In this document: one piece after another, positions 41,991 through 50,383 of the stretch
Numbering within the stretch: the stretch's first letter is position 1
Layout: each line of letters opens with the position of its first letter
The notes under the pieces: generated by a model
Databases searched by the model: none
Seen by the model: the letters and a program-made list of their open reading frames with translations, nothing else
Told to the model about the DNA's origin: nothing
Translations under genes and position numbers: made by a program
DNA from: Streptomyces rishiriensis
GTDB taxonomy: Bacteria > Actinomycetota > Actinomycetes > Streptomycetales > Streptomycetaceae
Reading direction: 5' to 3'
DNA length: 64,000 nt
NCBI RefSeq assembly: GCF_003112535.1
Contig: NZ_BEWA01000019.1
Span: 186,001 to 250,000, forward strand

Positions 41991-44900
41991 TCAGTGGCGG
42001 GGGTCGCGGAGCCTGCCGATCCGTTCGCGGTCGAGCCGCAGTTCGGTGCGCAGCAGACGGGTGATGCGGCCGGTCAGGCGGTGCGTCAGCTCGTCCAGCT
42101 GGAAGTCGGTGAGGGCCCGCGGATCGAACCCCGGCTGCGCTTCCGCCCGCGCCTGACCCGAGGGCCCCGGCTCCGTCCGCTCCGTCCCGGAGGGCGGCGC
42201 GGCATCCGGCCGCGGCAGCCTCGCGGACGCCGAGGCGCGCTTGGTCACGCCGGGCGACGGACGCGGCGGCACGGGCAGGCGCGAGGGCGGTGTGACGGCG
42301 CGCTGGACGACGGGGGCGGGGGCGGACGCCGGGACGGGCGGCGGCGCGGGCATGGGCGCGGGGAAGGGCAGGGCAAGGGGCGCGGGGAGGGGCGGGGGCG
42401 TCGGGATCGGCGTCGGCGGGAGCGGTGCGGGAGCCGGAGGGGCCGCCGACGCGGGGGACGCGAGGCGCTGCACGGCGAAGGGCCCGGGGGCGACCGGGGC
42501 CGTGGGCGCGGGTGCGGGCAACGCGGCAGAGGGCGCCGGGACGGGCGTGGGCGTGGGATACGGGCGGGCGACGGGGTGGCCCGAGGGGCCGCCGGGCGCG
42601 GTGCGGCGCAGCGGGACGGGGCCCGGCGGCACGGCAGGGACCGTGCGGCGCTGCACGGGGGGCGCGGACGCGGAGGCCGACGGTCGGACGGCCGTCGGCG
42701 TGGGGCGCACCGCGAGGGGGAGGGGATCGGCGGTGAGGGGATCGGCGGTGAGGGGCGAGGCGGCGACCGAGGGCGGTCGGCCGGGGTGCGGCCGCGGGAT
42801 GCTCGGGGCACTGGTGCGAGCAGCGTGGTGGGGGGCCGGGGCGGCGGGGAACGGCGTCGCGACCCGTGGGGGCTGTGGAACGTGGGGCGTCGCGGTGGCG
42901 CGCTGCACCACGGGAGACACCGGAGACACCGGAGGCACGGGAGGCACGGGGGGCACGGGGGGCACGGAAGGCAGGGGAGGCATGGGTGCGGGGCCGGCCG
43001 GGGTTTCGAGCGGCCGGGCGTCGGCGGGGCGGGAGGAAAGCGGCGCGCCCAGGAGAGGGCGGGGCGGCACGGGAGCGGCGGCCGGCAGGGGCGCGGCCGG
43101 CAGGGGCGCGGCGGGCTGCGCGGCGGGCGTCCGCGGGGCACTGCGCTGCACGGGGGCGCCGAGAGGGGTGGACGAGCGCTGGATGGCCTCCGTCCCCGCA
43201 CGGGGGGCGGAGGCGGGAGCGGCGGGGGCGGCGGAGGCCCCGGCGACCGGGAGCGCGGCGGGCGCGGGATTCGTGGCGGCGGGCGTCGTCGGGCGGAGGG
43301 GCACAGGGGCGTTCGTCGGCGCGCCGAGGCCCACCCGGCGCCGGGGCGGGGCGGCGCCGGCCGCGCCCGGCGCCGGGGCCCGCTGAACGCTCGGCGCGGG
43401 GGCTACGGCTGCTGCTGCGGGCGTGGGGGCGGAACCGACGGAGGGCTGCGGTGGGCCGGCGGCGGGGCGTGCGGAGGAGGGCGGGAGGGCCGAACCGGCG
43501 GGCGCCGGAGCCGGGTTGCCGGCCGCCGGGGGCACGGGTCCGGCGGGACCGCCCGACGACGACCCGGGGACCGCACCGGACGACGTCGCCGCGCGCTGTA
43601 CGCCGAGGGGCGCCACGGGCCCGCTGCCGCCCGAGTGTGAGGCGGAGGCGGAGGCAGTGGGCGTGTGCGTGGCCGGACGGGGAGCGGAGGACGGCGAGGG
43701 GGTGTGGGCGTGGGCGGGCGACGGGCCGGGGCCCGTCGCCGCTCCCGAACTCTCGCGCGCGTCACGCGGTCGGGGGGACGCGGGAGCGCCGCTCGGAGGC
43801 GACGAGACCGCCCGTCCCGCGACCGCACGCTGTACGTCGTGAGCGCCGACGGACGGAACCGTCGCCGCGCCCGGACCGCCGGAAGCCGCAGAAGGCACTG
43901 CCGTTGCTCGTGGGGCGTCCGAGGCCGTCGGAACCGGAAGGGAGGGACGAGCGGAACCGCTTCCCGTGGCGGGCGCGGCACTGCTCACCGCCGACGGAGC
44001 GGGGCCCACGCCGGGTGCCTCCGCCGTCGCGTGCCGCGTCACCGCTCGCTGGAGGGCCACCGGCGTCGGCGCGGACGCGGGGCCCTCTCCCGCAGGGCTA
44101 CGGCCGGACGCCGTCGCTTCGTGTCGGTCGGGGCGAGAGGGCGTAGGCCCATGTCCCGCAGGGGAGTTGTGGGGCGCGGCGGCTTCACGACGGCTCACCG
44201 CTCGCTGGATCTCCAGCGGCGGGCGGGCCGACGCGGGCCTTTCGGCGGACGCAGGCCTTTCAGCGGCACGGGCGCTGCCGGGCGCTGCCGCTGACGGGGC
44301 CGGTGACGGGGCTCGTGACGGGGCCGGTGCCGTCGTCGGTGCGGCTGCGGGCCGGTCGTCGGCTGCCCGTTGCGCGACGACCGGTCGGCCCGTGGGCGAG
44401 GGCGTGGGCGCGGATGTGGGCGCGACCGTGGGCTTGTCCCCCGCGCCGGTGCTGACGGGGGCGGCCGCCTCACGCCGGTCCGCCGTCGCCCGCTGGAGTG
44501 CGACCGGGCGCGGGGCGGTCGGGGAACCGCCTGCCGTACGGGAGACCGGGACGGTGAGGTCGACGCCCTCACGCGAGGGTGCGGGCGAGGGCAGGGGTGC
44601 GGGCGAAGGCAGCGGTGCGGGCGAGGGCAGGGGTGTGGGCGCGGACGCCGGCGTGGACGTCGCCGCCCGCTGGACGGCCGTCGTCGGGGAGCCGACCGTC
44701 GTCGGCGCCCCCGTGGAGCCCTCTGTGGCGCCCGCAGGGGTGTCCGCTCGCGGGCCCGGAGCCGGTTCCTTGGCGGTCCTCGAGCCTCCGCCGTCGGCGC
44801 CCGTGTCCCGTCCCGGGGCCGGTGCCGGGCCCGCCACGGGGGACGGCGCGGCGGAGGAGGGCCGGGCGGGCAGCGTCCGCCGCTGGACCGGCGCGGACGT

Positions 44901-45755
44901 CGACCTCGTCAAAGGGGCCGGACCCCTCGCCGGGGGCGGGGCGGTCGGGGACACGCGGATGCCCCGCGCCGGGGCGACGGAAGCGGGACGGGAGGCCTGC
45001 GCCGGGCGGGCGGGGACCACCGGGACGTGCGCGGGAACCGGAGCCGTCGCTACGGACGGGCGTGCGGACCGGCTCGACGGGGACGGACCCGGCGCACCGG
45101 TCGGGCCGGGCCGGGCCGGAGCCGGATTCGGACCGGCAGCCGGCAGCAGTCCCGAGGGCGAGGGCGAAGGCGAGGGTGAAGCCGGTGCCGGCGCCGGCGC
45201 CGACACCGGCAAAGGCACGGGCGTCGGCGTCGGTGCCGTCGTCGGGGTCAGCGGCGACGGGAGTGCGCGTTGCAGCGGTGTCGCCCGGGGCGGCACGGCC
45301 GCCGCCCGTCGGGGTTCCGCTTCCGCGGGTGCGGGAGCCGCCCGCAGGCTGCTCATCAGACCGCCGGGGCCCGCGTCCAGCACCGCGTGGGAGCGGACGC
45401 CCATGAAGGAGGGGTTCTGCCAGGTGGCCAGCCGGCCGCCGAACCCGGGGTCGGCGACGCCCGACGGGGCTGCGGCCGCCGTCCGCTGGATGGGCGGAAG
45501 CGAGGGCCAGGCGGCCGGGACGACACGCGCCCCCGCACCGCCGCCTCCCACCGAACCGGAACCAGAAGCGGAACCGGAACCGGAATCGGCACCAGCGCCG
45601 GAATCAGAACCGGGACCGGAGCTGGGGGCGTCGGTCGACGTCGGCGCTCCCGTGTCGCCGCCGTGGTCCGCGCCGCCCGCGTTTCCGCTCCCGGCGGGCT
45701 CCCCGCGTCCACCGCGCTCCCCGCGTCCACCGCGCAGTCGTTCCAGGAACCCCAT
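41991..45755 (-). CDS. Giant disordered CIS protein with about 17 repeated QR motifs
   Basis: 1254 residues, over 70 percent Ala, Pro, Ser, Thr, Gly and Val. A short basic start (MGFLERLRGGRGERGGRG) leads to an acidic Gly/Ser stretch. Then comes a small conserved patch (GGRLATWQNPSFMGVRSHAV, residues about 105-125), followed by some 1080 disordered residues. These hold about 17 copies of a short motif, [V/I/L]QR followed usually by A, R or S (e.g. TPLQRALPS, APVQRRTLP, DVQRAVAGR, FAVQRLASP), spaced 40-80 residues apart. The last 45 residues are a charged helix (LTDFQLDELTHRLTGRITRL) that looks folded. No other long protein in the locus could be the tape measure, so that role is possible. The frame has high third-position G/C throughout. 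Confidence 0.85.
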   Translation of the reverse strand: MGFLERLRGGRGERGGRGEPAGSGNAGGADHGGDTGAPTSTDAPSSGPGSDSGAGADSGSGSASGSGSVGGGGAGARVVPAAWPSLPPIQRTAAAAPSGVADPGFGGRLATWQNPSFMGVRSHAVLDAGPGGLMSSLRAAPAPAEAEPRRAAAVPPRATPLQRALPSPLTPTTAPTPTPVPLPVSAPAPAPASPSPSPSPSGLLPAAGPNPAPARPGPTGAPGPSPSSRSARPSVATAPVPAHVPVVPARPAQASRPASVAPARGIRVSPTAPPPARGPAPLTRSTSAPVQRRTLPARPSSAAPSPVAGPAPAPGRDTGADGGGSRTAKEPAPGPRADTPAGATEGSTGAPTTVGSPTTAVQRAATSTPASAPTPLPSPAPLPSPAPLPSPAPSREGVDLTVPVSRTAGGSPTAPRPVALQRATADRREAAAPVSTGAGDKPTVAPTSAPTPSPTGRPVVAQRAADDRPAAAPTTAPAPSRAPSPAPSAAAPGSARAAERPASAERPASARPPLEIQRAVSRREAAAPHNSPAGHGPTPSRPDRHEATASGRSPAGEGPASAPTPVALQRAVTRHATAEAPGVGPAPSAVSSAAPATGSGSARPSLPVPTASDAPRATAVPSAASGGPGAATVPSVGAHDVQRAVAGRAVSSPPSGAPASPRPRDARESSGAATGPGPSPAHAHTPSPSSAPRPATHTPTASASASHSGGSGPVAPLGVQRAATSSGAVPGSSSGGPAGPVPPAAGNPAPAPAGSALPPSSARPAAGPPQPSVGSAPTPAAAAVAPAPSVQRAPAPGAAGAAPPRRRVGLGAPTNAPVPLRPTTPAATNPAPAALPVAGASAAPAAPASAPRAGTEAIQRSSTPLGAPVQRSAPRTPAAQPAAPLPAAPLPAAAPVPPRPLLGAPLSSRPADARPLETPAGPAPMPPLPSVPPVPPVPPVPPVSPVSPVVQRATATPHVPQPPRVATPFPAAPAPHHAARTSAPSIPRPHPGRPPSVAASPLTADPLTADPLPLAVRPTPTAVRPSASASAPPVQRRTVPAVPPGPVPLRRTAPGGPSGHPVARPYPTPTPVPAPSAALPAPAPTAPVAPGPFAVQRLASPASAAPPAPAPLPPTPIPTPPPLPAPLALPFPAPMPAPPPVPASAPAPVVQRAVTPPSRLPVPPRPSPGVTKRASASARLPRPDAAPPSGTERTEPGPSGQARAEAQPGFDPRALTDFQLDELTHRLTGRITRLLRTELRLDRERIGRLRDPRH

Positions 45756-45758
45756 GCC

Positions 45759-45917
45759 TCAGCCCTCCGCCCCGCCCCGGGTCACCAGGGACGCGATCTG
45801 GTCGGCGTAACGGCGCCGGTCGTGGTGTTCCAGGTCGAGGATGTCGTCCTGGCTCCAGTGGAAGTGGTAGGCGACGTACGCGATCTCCTCGTGCAGCCGG
45901 TCGGTCGCGTACGTCAC
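45759..45917 (-). CDS. DUF6760-type small CIS protein, 52 residues
   Basis: GTG at 45917 overlaps the stop of the upstream gene (GTGA), and the frame ends in TGA at 45759, 4 bases before the ATG of the giant protein. The product reads TYATDRLHEEIAYVAYHFHW, then SQDDILDLEHHDRRRYADQI. This is the short helical protein found beside tube genes in many actinobacterial and eCIS tail loci, comparable in position to phage tail-assembly chaperone frames. The translational coupling on both sides argues it is real. Confidence 0.85.
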   Translation of the reverse strand: MTYATDRLHEEIAYVAYHFHWSQDDILDLEHHDRRRYADQIASLVTRGGAEG

Positions 45918-46411
45918 GATTCCCCCAGGCGGCTCCCGCCGAGTTCCACCTCGAAGGGCTCCGAGCAGTGGGGGCAGCGCACCGAGGCGCGGGTGTGCCC
46001 CTCGGCGTTGACCTGGCGGTAGAAGTCCTGAAGGAACGCCAGGTCGGAGGCGAACATGTTCTCCACGATCCCGTCGTGGACGAGCGGCAGCGTGCCGAGG
46101 CGGGTGATGACCCGGCCGAGCAGGACCACCGACAGGTACGCCGGGTTCTCCTGGACGCGGATGTCGCGCAGCGGGACCAGTTCGTCCCGCGCCGTCGCCA
46201 GCCGCATCACGCCGTCGCGGTGGACCGTTCCCGCCTCGTCGACGTAGCCGCGCGGCAGTTCGAAGGGGAACTCCGTCTGCAGCCGGTACGCCGCCGGTGC
46301 GGGGGCCGCGGCCGCGGGAGCCGCGGCCGGTGCGGACTCGGGCACGGCCGTGGCCGGGAGCGCCTCCTGCGGCTCCCCGCCCGCCGCCGCCCGGACAGCC
46401 GTACGCCGCAT
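45914..46411 (-). CDS. CIS tail-assembly protein with CPHC zinc half-site
   Basis: A 165-residue protein made directly after the main tube protein; its ATG overlaps the TAA of the tube gene (TAATG). The first 40 residues are Ala/Pro linker. The folded part contains FPFELPRGYVDEAGTVHRDG, DELVPLRDIRVQENPAYLS, VLLGRVITRLGTL and VENMFASDLAFLQDFYRQV. It ends with VRCPHCSEPFEVELGG, which offers a single CxxC pair, so zinc binding would need a dimer or partner. This is a known but unnamed protein of phage-like tail loci, probably a chaperone for tube subunits. Confidence 0.85.
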   Translation of the reverse strand: MRRTAVRAAAGGEPQEALPATAVPESAPAAAPAAAAPAPAAYRLQTEFPFELPRGYVDEAGTVHRDGVMRLATARDELVPLRDIRVQENPAYLSVVLLGRVITRLGTLPLVHDGIVENMFASDLAFLQDFYRQVNAEGHTRASVRCPHCSEPFEVELGGSRLGES

Positions 46412-46854
46412 TACTCGATGACCAGTTCTTCGAACGTGATCGTCACGGTCTCGGTCAGTGCGGAGGCCTCGCCCGCCTTGACCGTGCTGGTGTCGATCTT
46501 GCTGCACCAGGCGTTGCGCATGTTGTACCGCTTGACCGGGTTGTTCATGTAGTCCATGACCATGATCGTGGCGTTCTTGCGGGCGGTGCCCATGACGCCG
46601 TTGATCGACTCGGTGATCCACTGGTTGAACGCCGCGGACTGGGTCATGCCGCGCACGACCGTGCAGGTGCCGGCCTTCTTCACGCCCGGCAGCTTCTTGG
46701 TGACCGGCTTGCCCTGTGCGGAGACCTGCTGGTACTCGATGACGTCCTGCTCGATGCTGAGGCCGCTGACCTCGGCGAGGTACTCGACCATCACGCCGTC
46801 GATCTGCAGGCCGAAATTGTGCGAAGTGAGGGCGTCACCCGGCTGGAGACTCAT
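46411..46854 (-). CDS. CIS inner tube protein (Pvc1/Hcp-like)
   Basis: A 147-residue tube subunit whose hexamer rings stack into the inner tube expelled on contraction. The tail-tube fold is shown by ALTSHNFGLQIDGVMVEYLA, then GLSIEQDVIEYQQVSAQGK, then GTCTVVRGMTQSAAFNQWI and TETVTITFEELVIE. ATG at 46854 follows AAGGAAAG. It lies 74 bases after the sheath gene in the same direction, the normal order for CIS loci. Confidence 0.95.
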   Translation of the reverse strand: MSLQPGDALTSHNFGLQIDGVMVEYLAEVSGLSIEQDVIEYQQVSAQGKPVTKKLPGVKKAGTCTVVRGMTQSAAFNQWITESINGVMGTARKNATIMVMDYMNNPVKRYNMRNAWCSKIDTSTVKAGEASALTETVTITFEELVIE

Positions 46855-46928
46855 CTTGCTTTCCTTCTACGGGAGTTGACTGCGGGGCGGTACGGGTCCG
46901 GAAGCGGAGGGGGCGGTGGCCCGCGCCG

Positions 46929-48521
46929 CTACTCCTCCAGCTCCCCGCTGCCGCTCTGGAACTGGGCCAGGCGGAAGATCACGAACTCGGCGGGCTTGAC
47001 GGGCGCGATGCCGATCTCGCAGACCACCCGGCCGAGGTCGACCGACTCCGGCGGGTTGGACTCCTCGTCGCACTTGACGTAGAACGCCTCCTCCGGGCGG
47101 GCGCCGAACAGCGCGCCCGCGCGCCACTCGTTCACCAGGAACGCCGAGACGTTGCGCCGGATCCGGGCCCACAGGGCGTGGTCGTTCGGCTCGAACACCA
47201 CCCACTGGGTGCCGATCAGGATCGACTCCTCCAGGTAGTTGAAGTACCGGCGGACGTTGAGGTAGCGCCAGGCCGGGTCCGAGGAGAGGGTGCGGGCGCC
47301 CCAGATGCGGATGCCGCGGCCGGGGAACGCGCGGATGCAGTTGACGCCGATCGGGTTGAGCAGGTCCTGCTCGCCGCGGGTGATCTGGATCTCCAGGTCC
47401 ACCGCGCCGCGCACGACCTCGTTGGCCGGGGCCTTGTGGACGCCGCGCTCGGAGTCGTTGCGGGCCCACACGCCGGCCACGTGGCCGCTCGGCGGGATCA
47501 GCCGGGCCTGGCCCGCGGACGGGTCGAAGGACTTGATCCACGGGTAGTACAGCGCCGCGTACTTGGAGTCGTAGCCGGCCGTCTCCTGCCGCCAGACGCG
47601 GATCTGACGCGCGTTGAGGCCGGGCGGCGGGTCGATGATCGCGACGCGGTCGCCCATCAGCTCGCAGTGCGCGATCAGGCCGAGCTGGACGGCCTTGACG
47701 GACTCCAGGTCGATCGCGCCGCGCTGGTAGGCGGCCATGAGGTCGGGGACCGCGACCATGGACACCTCGTCGACGGCCTCCAGGCCGCCGAAGCCGGTGC
47801 GGTCGGAGCTGTCGCCCAGGTACTGCGCGGGACCGACCGGGGCGCTCTCCTCCGTCGGCACTGCGGGGGCGGCGGAGGGCGCGGCCGGCAGGGCGACCGT
47901 CTGGTTCTCCGGCCGGACGAGCTGCGCGGCGGGCGCGGCCTCGGCCACGGTGATCAGCTTGGAGCGCTCCTTGACCTGCGTGACGACGTAGGAGCGGTTG
48001 CCCTTCTTGGCACTCACGTCGAAGGTCTCGACGGGCCTGTCGCCGTCCTTGACGATCAGCTTGAAGCGCTCGGCGGGTCCCTCGCCCTCGGCGTCGGCGA
48101 CCTCGACGGTCAGCGGGCCGCCGTTCTCGCCCGGCGCCAGGGCCGTCACCGTGAAGGTGCCGAGCTGCTTCGGCTCGCCGGCCGGGAGCGCGGCGGGCGC
48201 GGAGCCCGAACCGGCCAGCGCGGCGGGGGACTTGGCGTCGCCGGCGGCGCCCGCCGGGGAACCGCCCACGCGGACGACATAGGCCGCCGAGCCGCCGTTG
48301 TTGAAGAACCCGTAGACGGAGTGCGCCAGGAAGTAGCCGTCGGTGAAGTCACCGAAAGCCGCCACGTACTGGGTCCAGTTGGTCACCAGGGTCGGCTCGT
48401 TGAGCGGGCCGGTCGGGGCGAGCCCGACGAAGGCCGCCACCGAGGTGCCCACCCCTTCGATCGGGCGGGAGCCGCTGGCCACCTCCTCGACGTATACGCC
48501 GGGCGACAGGTAGGACGGCAT
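46929..48521 (-). CDS. CIS contractile sheath protein (Pvc2-like)
   Basis: A 530-residue sheath subunit. The N-terminus LSPGVYVEEVASGSRPIEGV is the sheath signature. The C-terminal sheath domain runs from about residue 330 to the end (NPIGVNCIRAFPGRGIRIWG, YFNYLEESILIGTQWVVFEP, EEAFYVKCDEESNPPES, VKPAEFVIFRLAQF). Residues about 88-255 are an extra domain with its own beta strands (FTVTALAPGENGGPLTVEVA) between two Ala/Pro/Ser linkers, which should sit on the particle surface. ATG at 48521 follows GAGGAGAG. This is the first gene of the long operon. Confidence 0.96.
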   Translation of the reverse strand: MPSYLSPGVYVEEVASGSRPIEGVGTSVAAFVGLAPTGPLNEPTLVTNWTQYVAAFGDFTDGYFLAHSVYGFFNNGGSAAYVVRVGGSPAGAAGDAKSPAALAGSGSAPAALPAGEPKQLGTFTVTALAPGENGGPLTVEVADAEGEGPAERFKLIVKDGDRPVETFDVSAKKGNRSYVVTQVKERSKLITVAEAAPAAQLVRPENQTVALPAAPSAAPAVPTEESAPVGPAQYLGDSSDRTGFGGLEAVDEVSMVAVPDLMAAYQRGAIDLESVKAVQLGLIAHCELMGDRVAIIDPPPGLNARQIRVWRQETAGYDSKYAALYYPWIKSFDPSAGQARLIPPSGHVAGVWARNDSERGVHKAPANEVVRGAVDLEIQITRGEQDLLNPIGVNCIRAFPGRGIRIWGARTLSSDPAWRYLNVRRYFNYLEESILIGTQWVVFEPNDHALWARIRRNVSAFLVNEWRAGALFGARPEEAFYVKCDEESNPPESVDLGRVVCEIGIAPVKPAEFVIFRLAQFQSGSGELEE

Positions 48522-48866
48522 GCTGTGCTCTCCTCGGGGTACGCGTCAGGACGTCTTTCACCGTCACGCGCGAAGCGCGTGGCGCGAAACGGCCCTCGGT
48601 GCACACCCCGGGGCACTTCTCCTGCCCCCGCGGGCAGGCCGGTGCCGGCCGGACCCGCCCGACGGCACGGCCGCGCCGGCTGCCGCGACCGCAGCGCCCC
48701 GACCGGCCCCGCCCCGTCCCGGCCGATGCGGAACCGGGGCGGGCCCGGGCGGGGCGGGAGCCTCGGGAGCTCGGGGGACTCCCGGGCAGCCGGCCGGGGC
48801 CCGGCGGGCAGGCGGCCTGCCCTCCTGCCTCTGACGGCGCACCCGGCCTCCCCGTAGCGTCGGCGC
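48522..48866. promoter_or_regulatory. Divergent control region between sheath operon and ChW paralogue
   Basis: 345 bases without coding sequence. Near the sheath start there is a CACGCGC-GAA-GCGCGTG hairpin (about 48565-48582). At the other end is the plus-strand promoter described separately. The sheath operon promoter should lie in the first 150 bases, but no clean hexamer pair was found on the minus strand. Confidence 0.5.
48831..48860 (+). promoter_or_regulatory. Promoter of the ChW paralogue, predicts a leaderless mRNA
   Basis: CTGACG at 48831-48836, an 18-base spacer, and TAGCGT at 48855-48860. Six bases separate the -10 box from the GTG, so transcription should start at the G of the start codon. 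There is no ribosome binding site. The twin gene at 50384 has the same layout. Confidence 0.6.
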
Positions 48867-50279
48867 GTGAGCCTGTGGACTTCCCTGGAACCCTCTTCCG
48901 TCACCGTCGACCCCGGCAGCAGGGCGACCGTGCGGCTGCGTGTGCGCAACACCGGCGACGTGGTCGACGAGTACCGCTGTGAACCGGTGGGGAACGTGGC
49001 CCCCTGGGTGACGGTGGAGCCGCAGACGCTGCGGTTGTATCCGGGGACGACGGGGACGGTGGAGCTGACGTTCGCGCCGCCGCGTACGCCGGACGCGACG
49101 GCCGGTCCCCACCCGTACGCGGTGCGGATCACGCCGACGGAGCATCCGGACGCGGTGACGGTGCCGGAGGGGAACCTGACGGTCACGCCGTTCACGGAGG
49201 TGCGGGCCGAGCTGGTGCCGCCGACGGTGAAGGGGCGGTTCCGGGGCCGGCCACGGCTCGCCGTCGACAACCTCGGCAACACCCGCGTCACCGCCTCGCT
49301 GAGCGGCAGCGACACCGGGGACCGGCTCTCGTACGACCTGAAGCCGGGCAGTGTGCAGATCGAGCCGGGGCGGGCGGTGTTCGTCGACACGACGCTGCGC
49401 CCCCGCAGGATCATCTGGTTCGGGTCGAAGGAGGAGCAGCCCTACACGCTGAACGTGCAGCGCTCGGGCGCGGTCCCGCTGGCGGTGGACGGCACGTTCG
49501 TGCAGCGCGGGTTCCTGCCGCGCTGGCTGGCGACGGCGCTCAGCCTCACCGTGGCCCTGGCGATCGCGTTCGTGATGATCTGGCTGGCCTACAAGCCGCA
49601 GGTGCGCAGCCTGGCGTCGGAGAAGGTCGCGCAGGCGGCCGTCAACACCCTGGCGCCCAGCCCCTCGGCCACGCCCAGCGCCCCGCCCCTGGTGCCCACC
49701 CCGGCGGCCGCCGCGGCGCCCGAGGCCCCGGTGAGCAGCGCGGCGGCCGACGGCGGCGGGGGCGGGGGCGGAGGCGGCGGGGGCGAGTCGAAGCCGCCCG
49801 CGAAGCCCAAGCAGGAGACCGCGGCCGTCGCCGTGAACAAGCTGGCGGCGCGCAGCGACGGGCGGCACATCTGCTACCGCGCCTACGTGGAGGACAAGGG
49901 CTGGCAGGACCCGGTCTGCGACGGCGCGATCGCCGGGACGACCGGCAAGGCCCTGGGCATCAAGGCCCTCAACATCGCCACGGCGCGCACCGGCGGCGTC
50001 ACGGGCAACGCGGCTCATGTGGACGGGGGCTGGCTGACCGGGGACAAGTGGTCGAAGGCGTCCGACGGCGTCGACATGTACATGGGCTCCAGCAAGCCCG
50101 CGGTCGCCGTGATGGAGGGGTTCACCATCAAGACGATGGAGGGCTCCGTCTGCCAGAACCCGCACATCAAGGACCGGGGCTGGCTGGGGAACGGCTGCAC
50201 GAAGCCGGGCGACTGGATCTACGGCGGCAGCCCGATGCAGGACCGGCTCCAGCTGGAGGCCGTCCGCTTCACGGTCTGA
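48867..50279 (+). CDS. CIS-locus membrane protein: Ig-like N-terminus, TM, ChW repeats
   Basis: A 470-residue protein encoded inside the CIS locus, on the opposite strand. Residues 1-220 are beta-rich (SVTVDPGSRATVRLRVRNTG, then APWVTVEPQTLRLYPGTTGT), like the NEW3/Ig-type domains of bacterial surface proteins, but here without a signal peptide and so cytoplasmic. A TM helix follows (TALSLTVALAIAFVMIWLAY, about 222-244), then a Pro/Gly linker with a Gly run. The last 140 residues hold three ChW (clostridial hydrophobic W) repeats: AYVEDKGWQDPVCDGAIAGT, GNAAHVDGGWLTGDKW and HIKDRGWLGNGCTKPGDW. These should face outward. It is a close paralogue of the next plus-strand gene up to about residue 245. 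Confidence 0.88.
   Translation: MSLWTSLEPSSVTVDPGSRATVRLRVRNTGDVVDEYRCEPVGNVAPWVTVEPQTLRLYPGTTGTVELTFAPPRTPDATAGPHPYAVRITPTEHPDAVTVPEGNLTVTPFTEVRAELVPPTVKGRFRGRPRLAVDNLGNTRVTASLSGSDTGDRLSYDLKPGSVQIEPGRAVFVDTTLRPRRIIWFGSKEEQPYTLNVQRSGAVPLAVDGTFVQRGFLPRWLATALSLTVALAIAFVMIWLAYKPQVRSLASEKVAQAAVNTLAPSPSATPSAPPLVPTPAAAAAPEAPVSSAAADGGGGGGGGGGGESKPPAKPKQETAAVAVNKLAARSDGRHICYRAYVEDKGWQDPVCDGAIAGTTGKALGIKALNIATARTGGVTGNAAHVDGGWLTGDKWSKASDGVDMYMGSSKPAVAVMEGFTIKTMEGSVCQNPHIKDRGWLGNGCTKPGDWIYGGSPMQDRLQLEAVRFTV
48930..49600 (+). repeat. Copy 1 of a 670-base direct repeat shared by the two membrane paralogues
   Basis: Matches 50447-51117 at a constant offset of 1517 with no gaps. The first 350 bases differ at only two positions. 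A divergent patch (about 49283-49347) follows, then about 250 nearly identical bases through the TM segment. Confidence 0.9.
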
Positions 50280-50347
50280 GCCGGGCCGCGGGGTGCGAGG
50301 GCACGGCCGGCCGTCCCTTTCGGGCAGCGGTCGTGCCCGATGGCCTG

Positions 50348-50377
50348 CTGACCGGACCCCGTCCGGCGTCGTAGCGT
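50348..50377 (+). promoter_or_regulatory. Promoter of the ricin-lectin paralogue, predicts a leaderless mRNA
   Basis: CTGACC at 50348-50353, an 18-base spacer, TAGCGT at 50372-50377, then 6 bases to the GTG at 50384. The geometry is identical to that at 48831-48860, and GTAGCGTCGGCG is shared exactly. Confidence 0.6.
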
Positions 50378-50383
50378 CGGCGG

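Noticed and set aside
41913-44146. Gly/Arg-rich plus-strand frames opposite the giant CIS protein
   Set aside because: Shadows of Pro/Ala-rich coding sequence. The minus frame is closed in by coupled CIS genes and keeps repeated QR motifs.
48838-48870. Repeats flanking the two membrane paralogues considered as ends of a mobile element
   Set aside because: No transposase, inverted repeats or target duplication were seen; the repeats are the paralogous coding sequences themselves.
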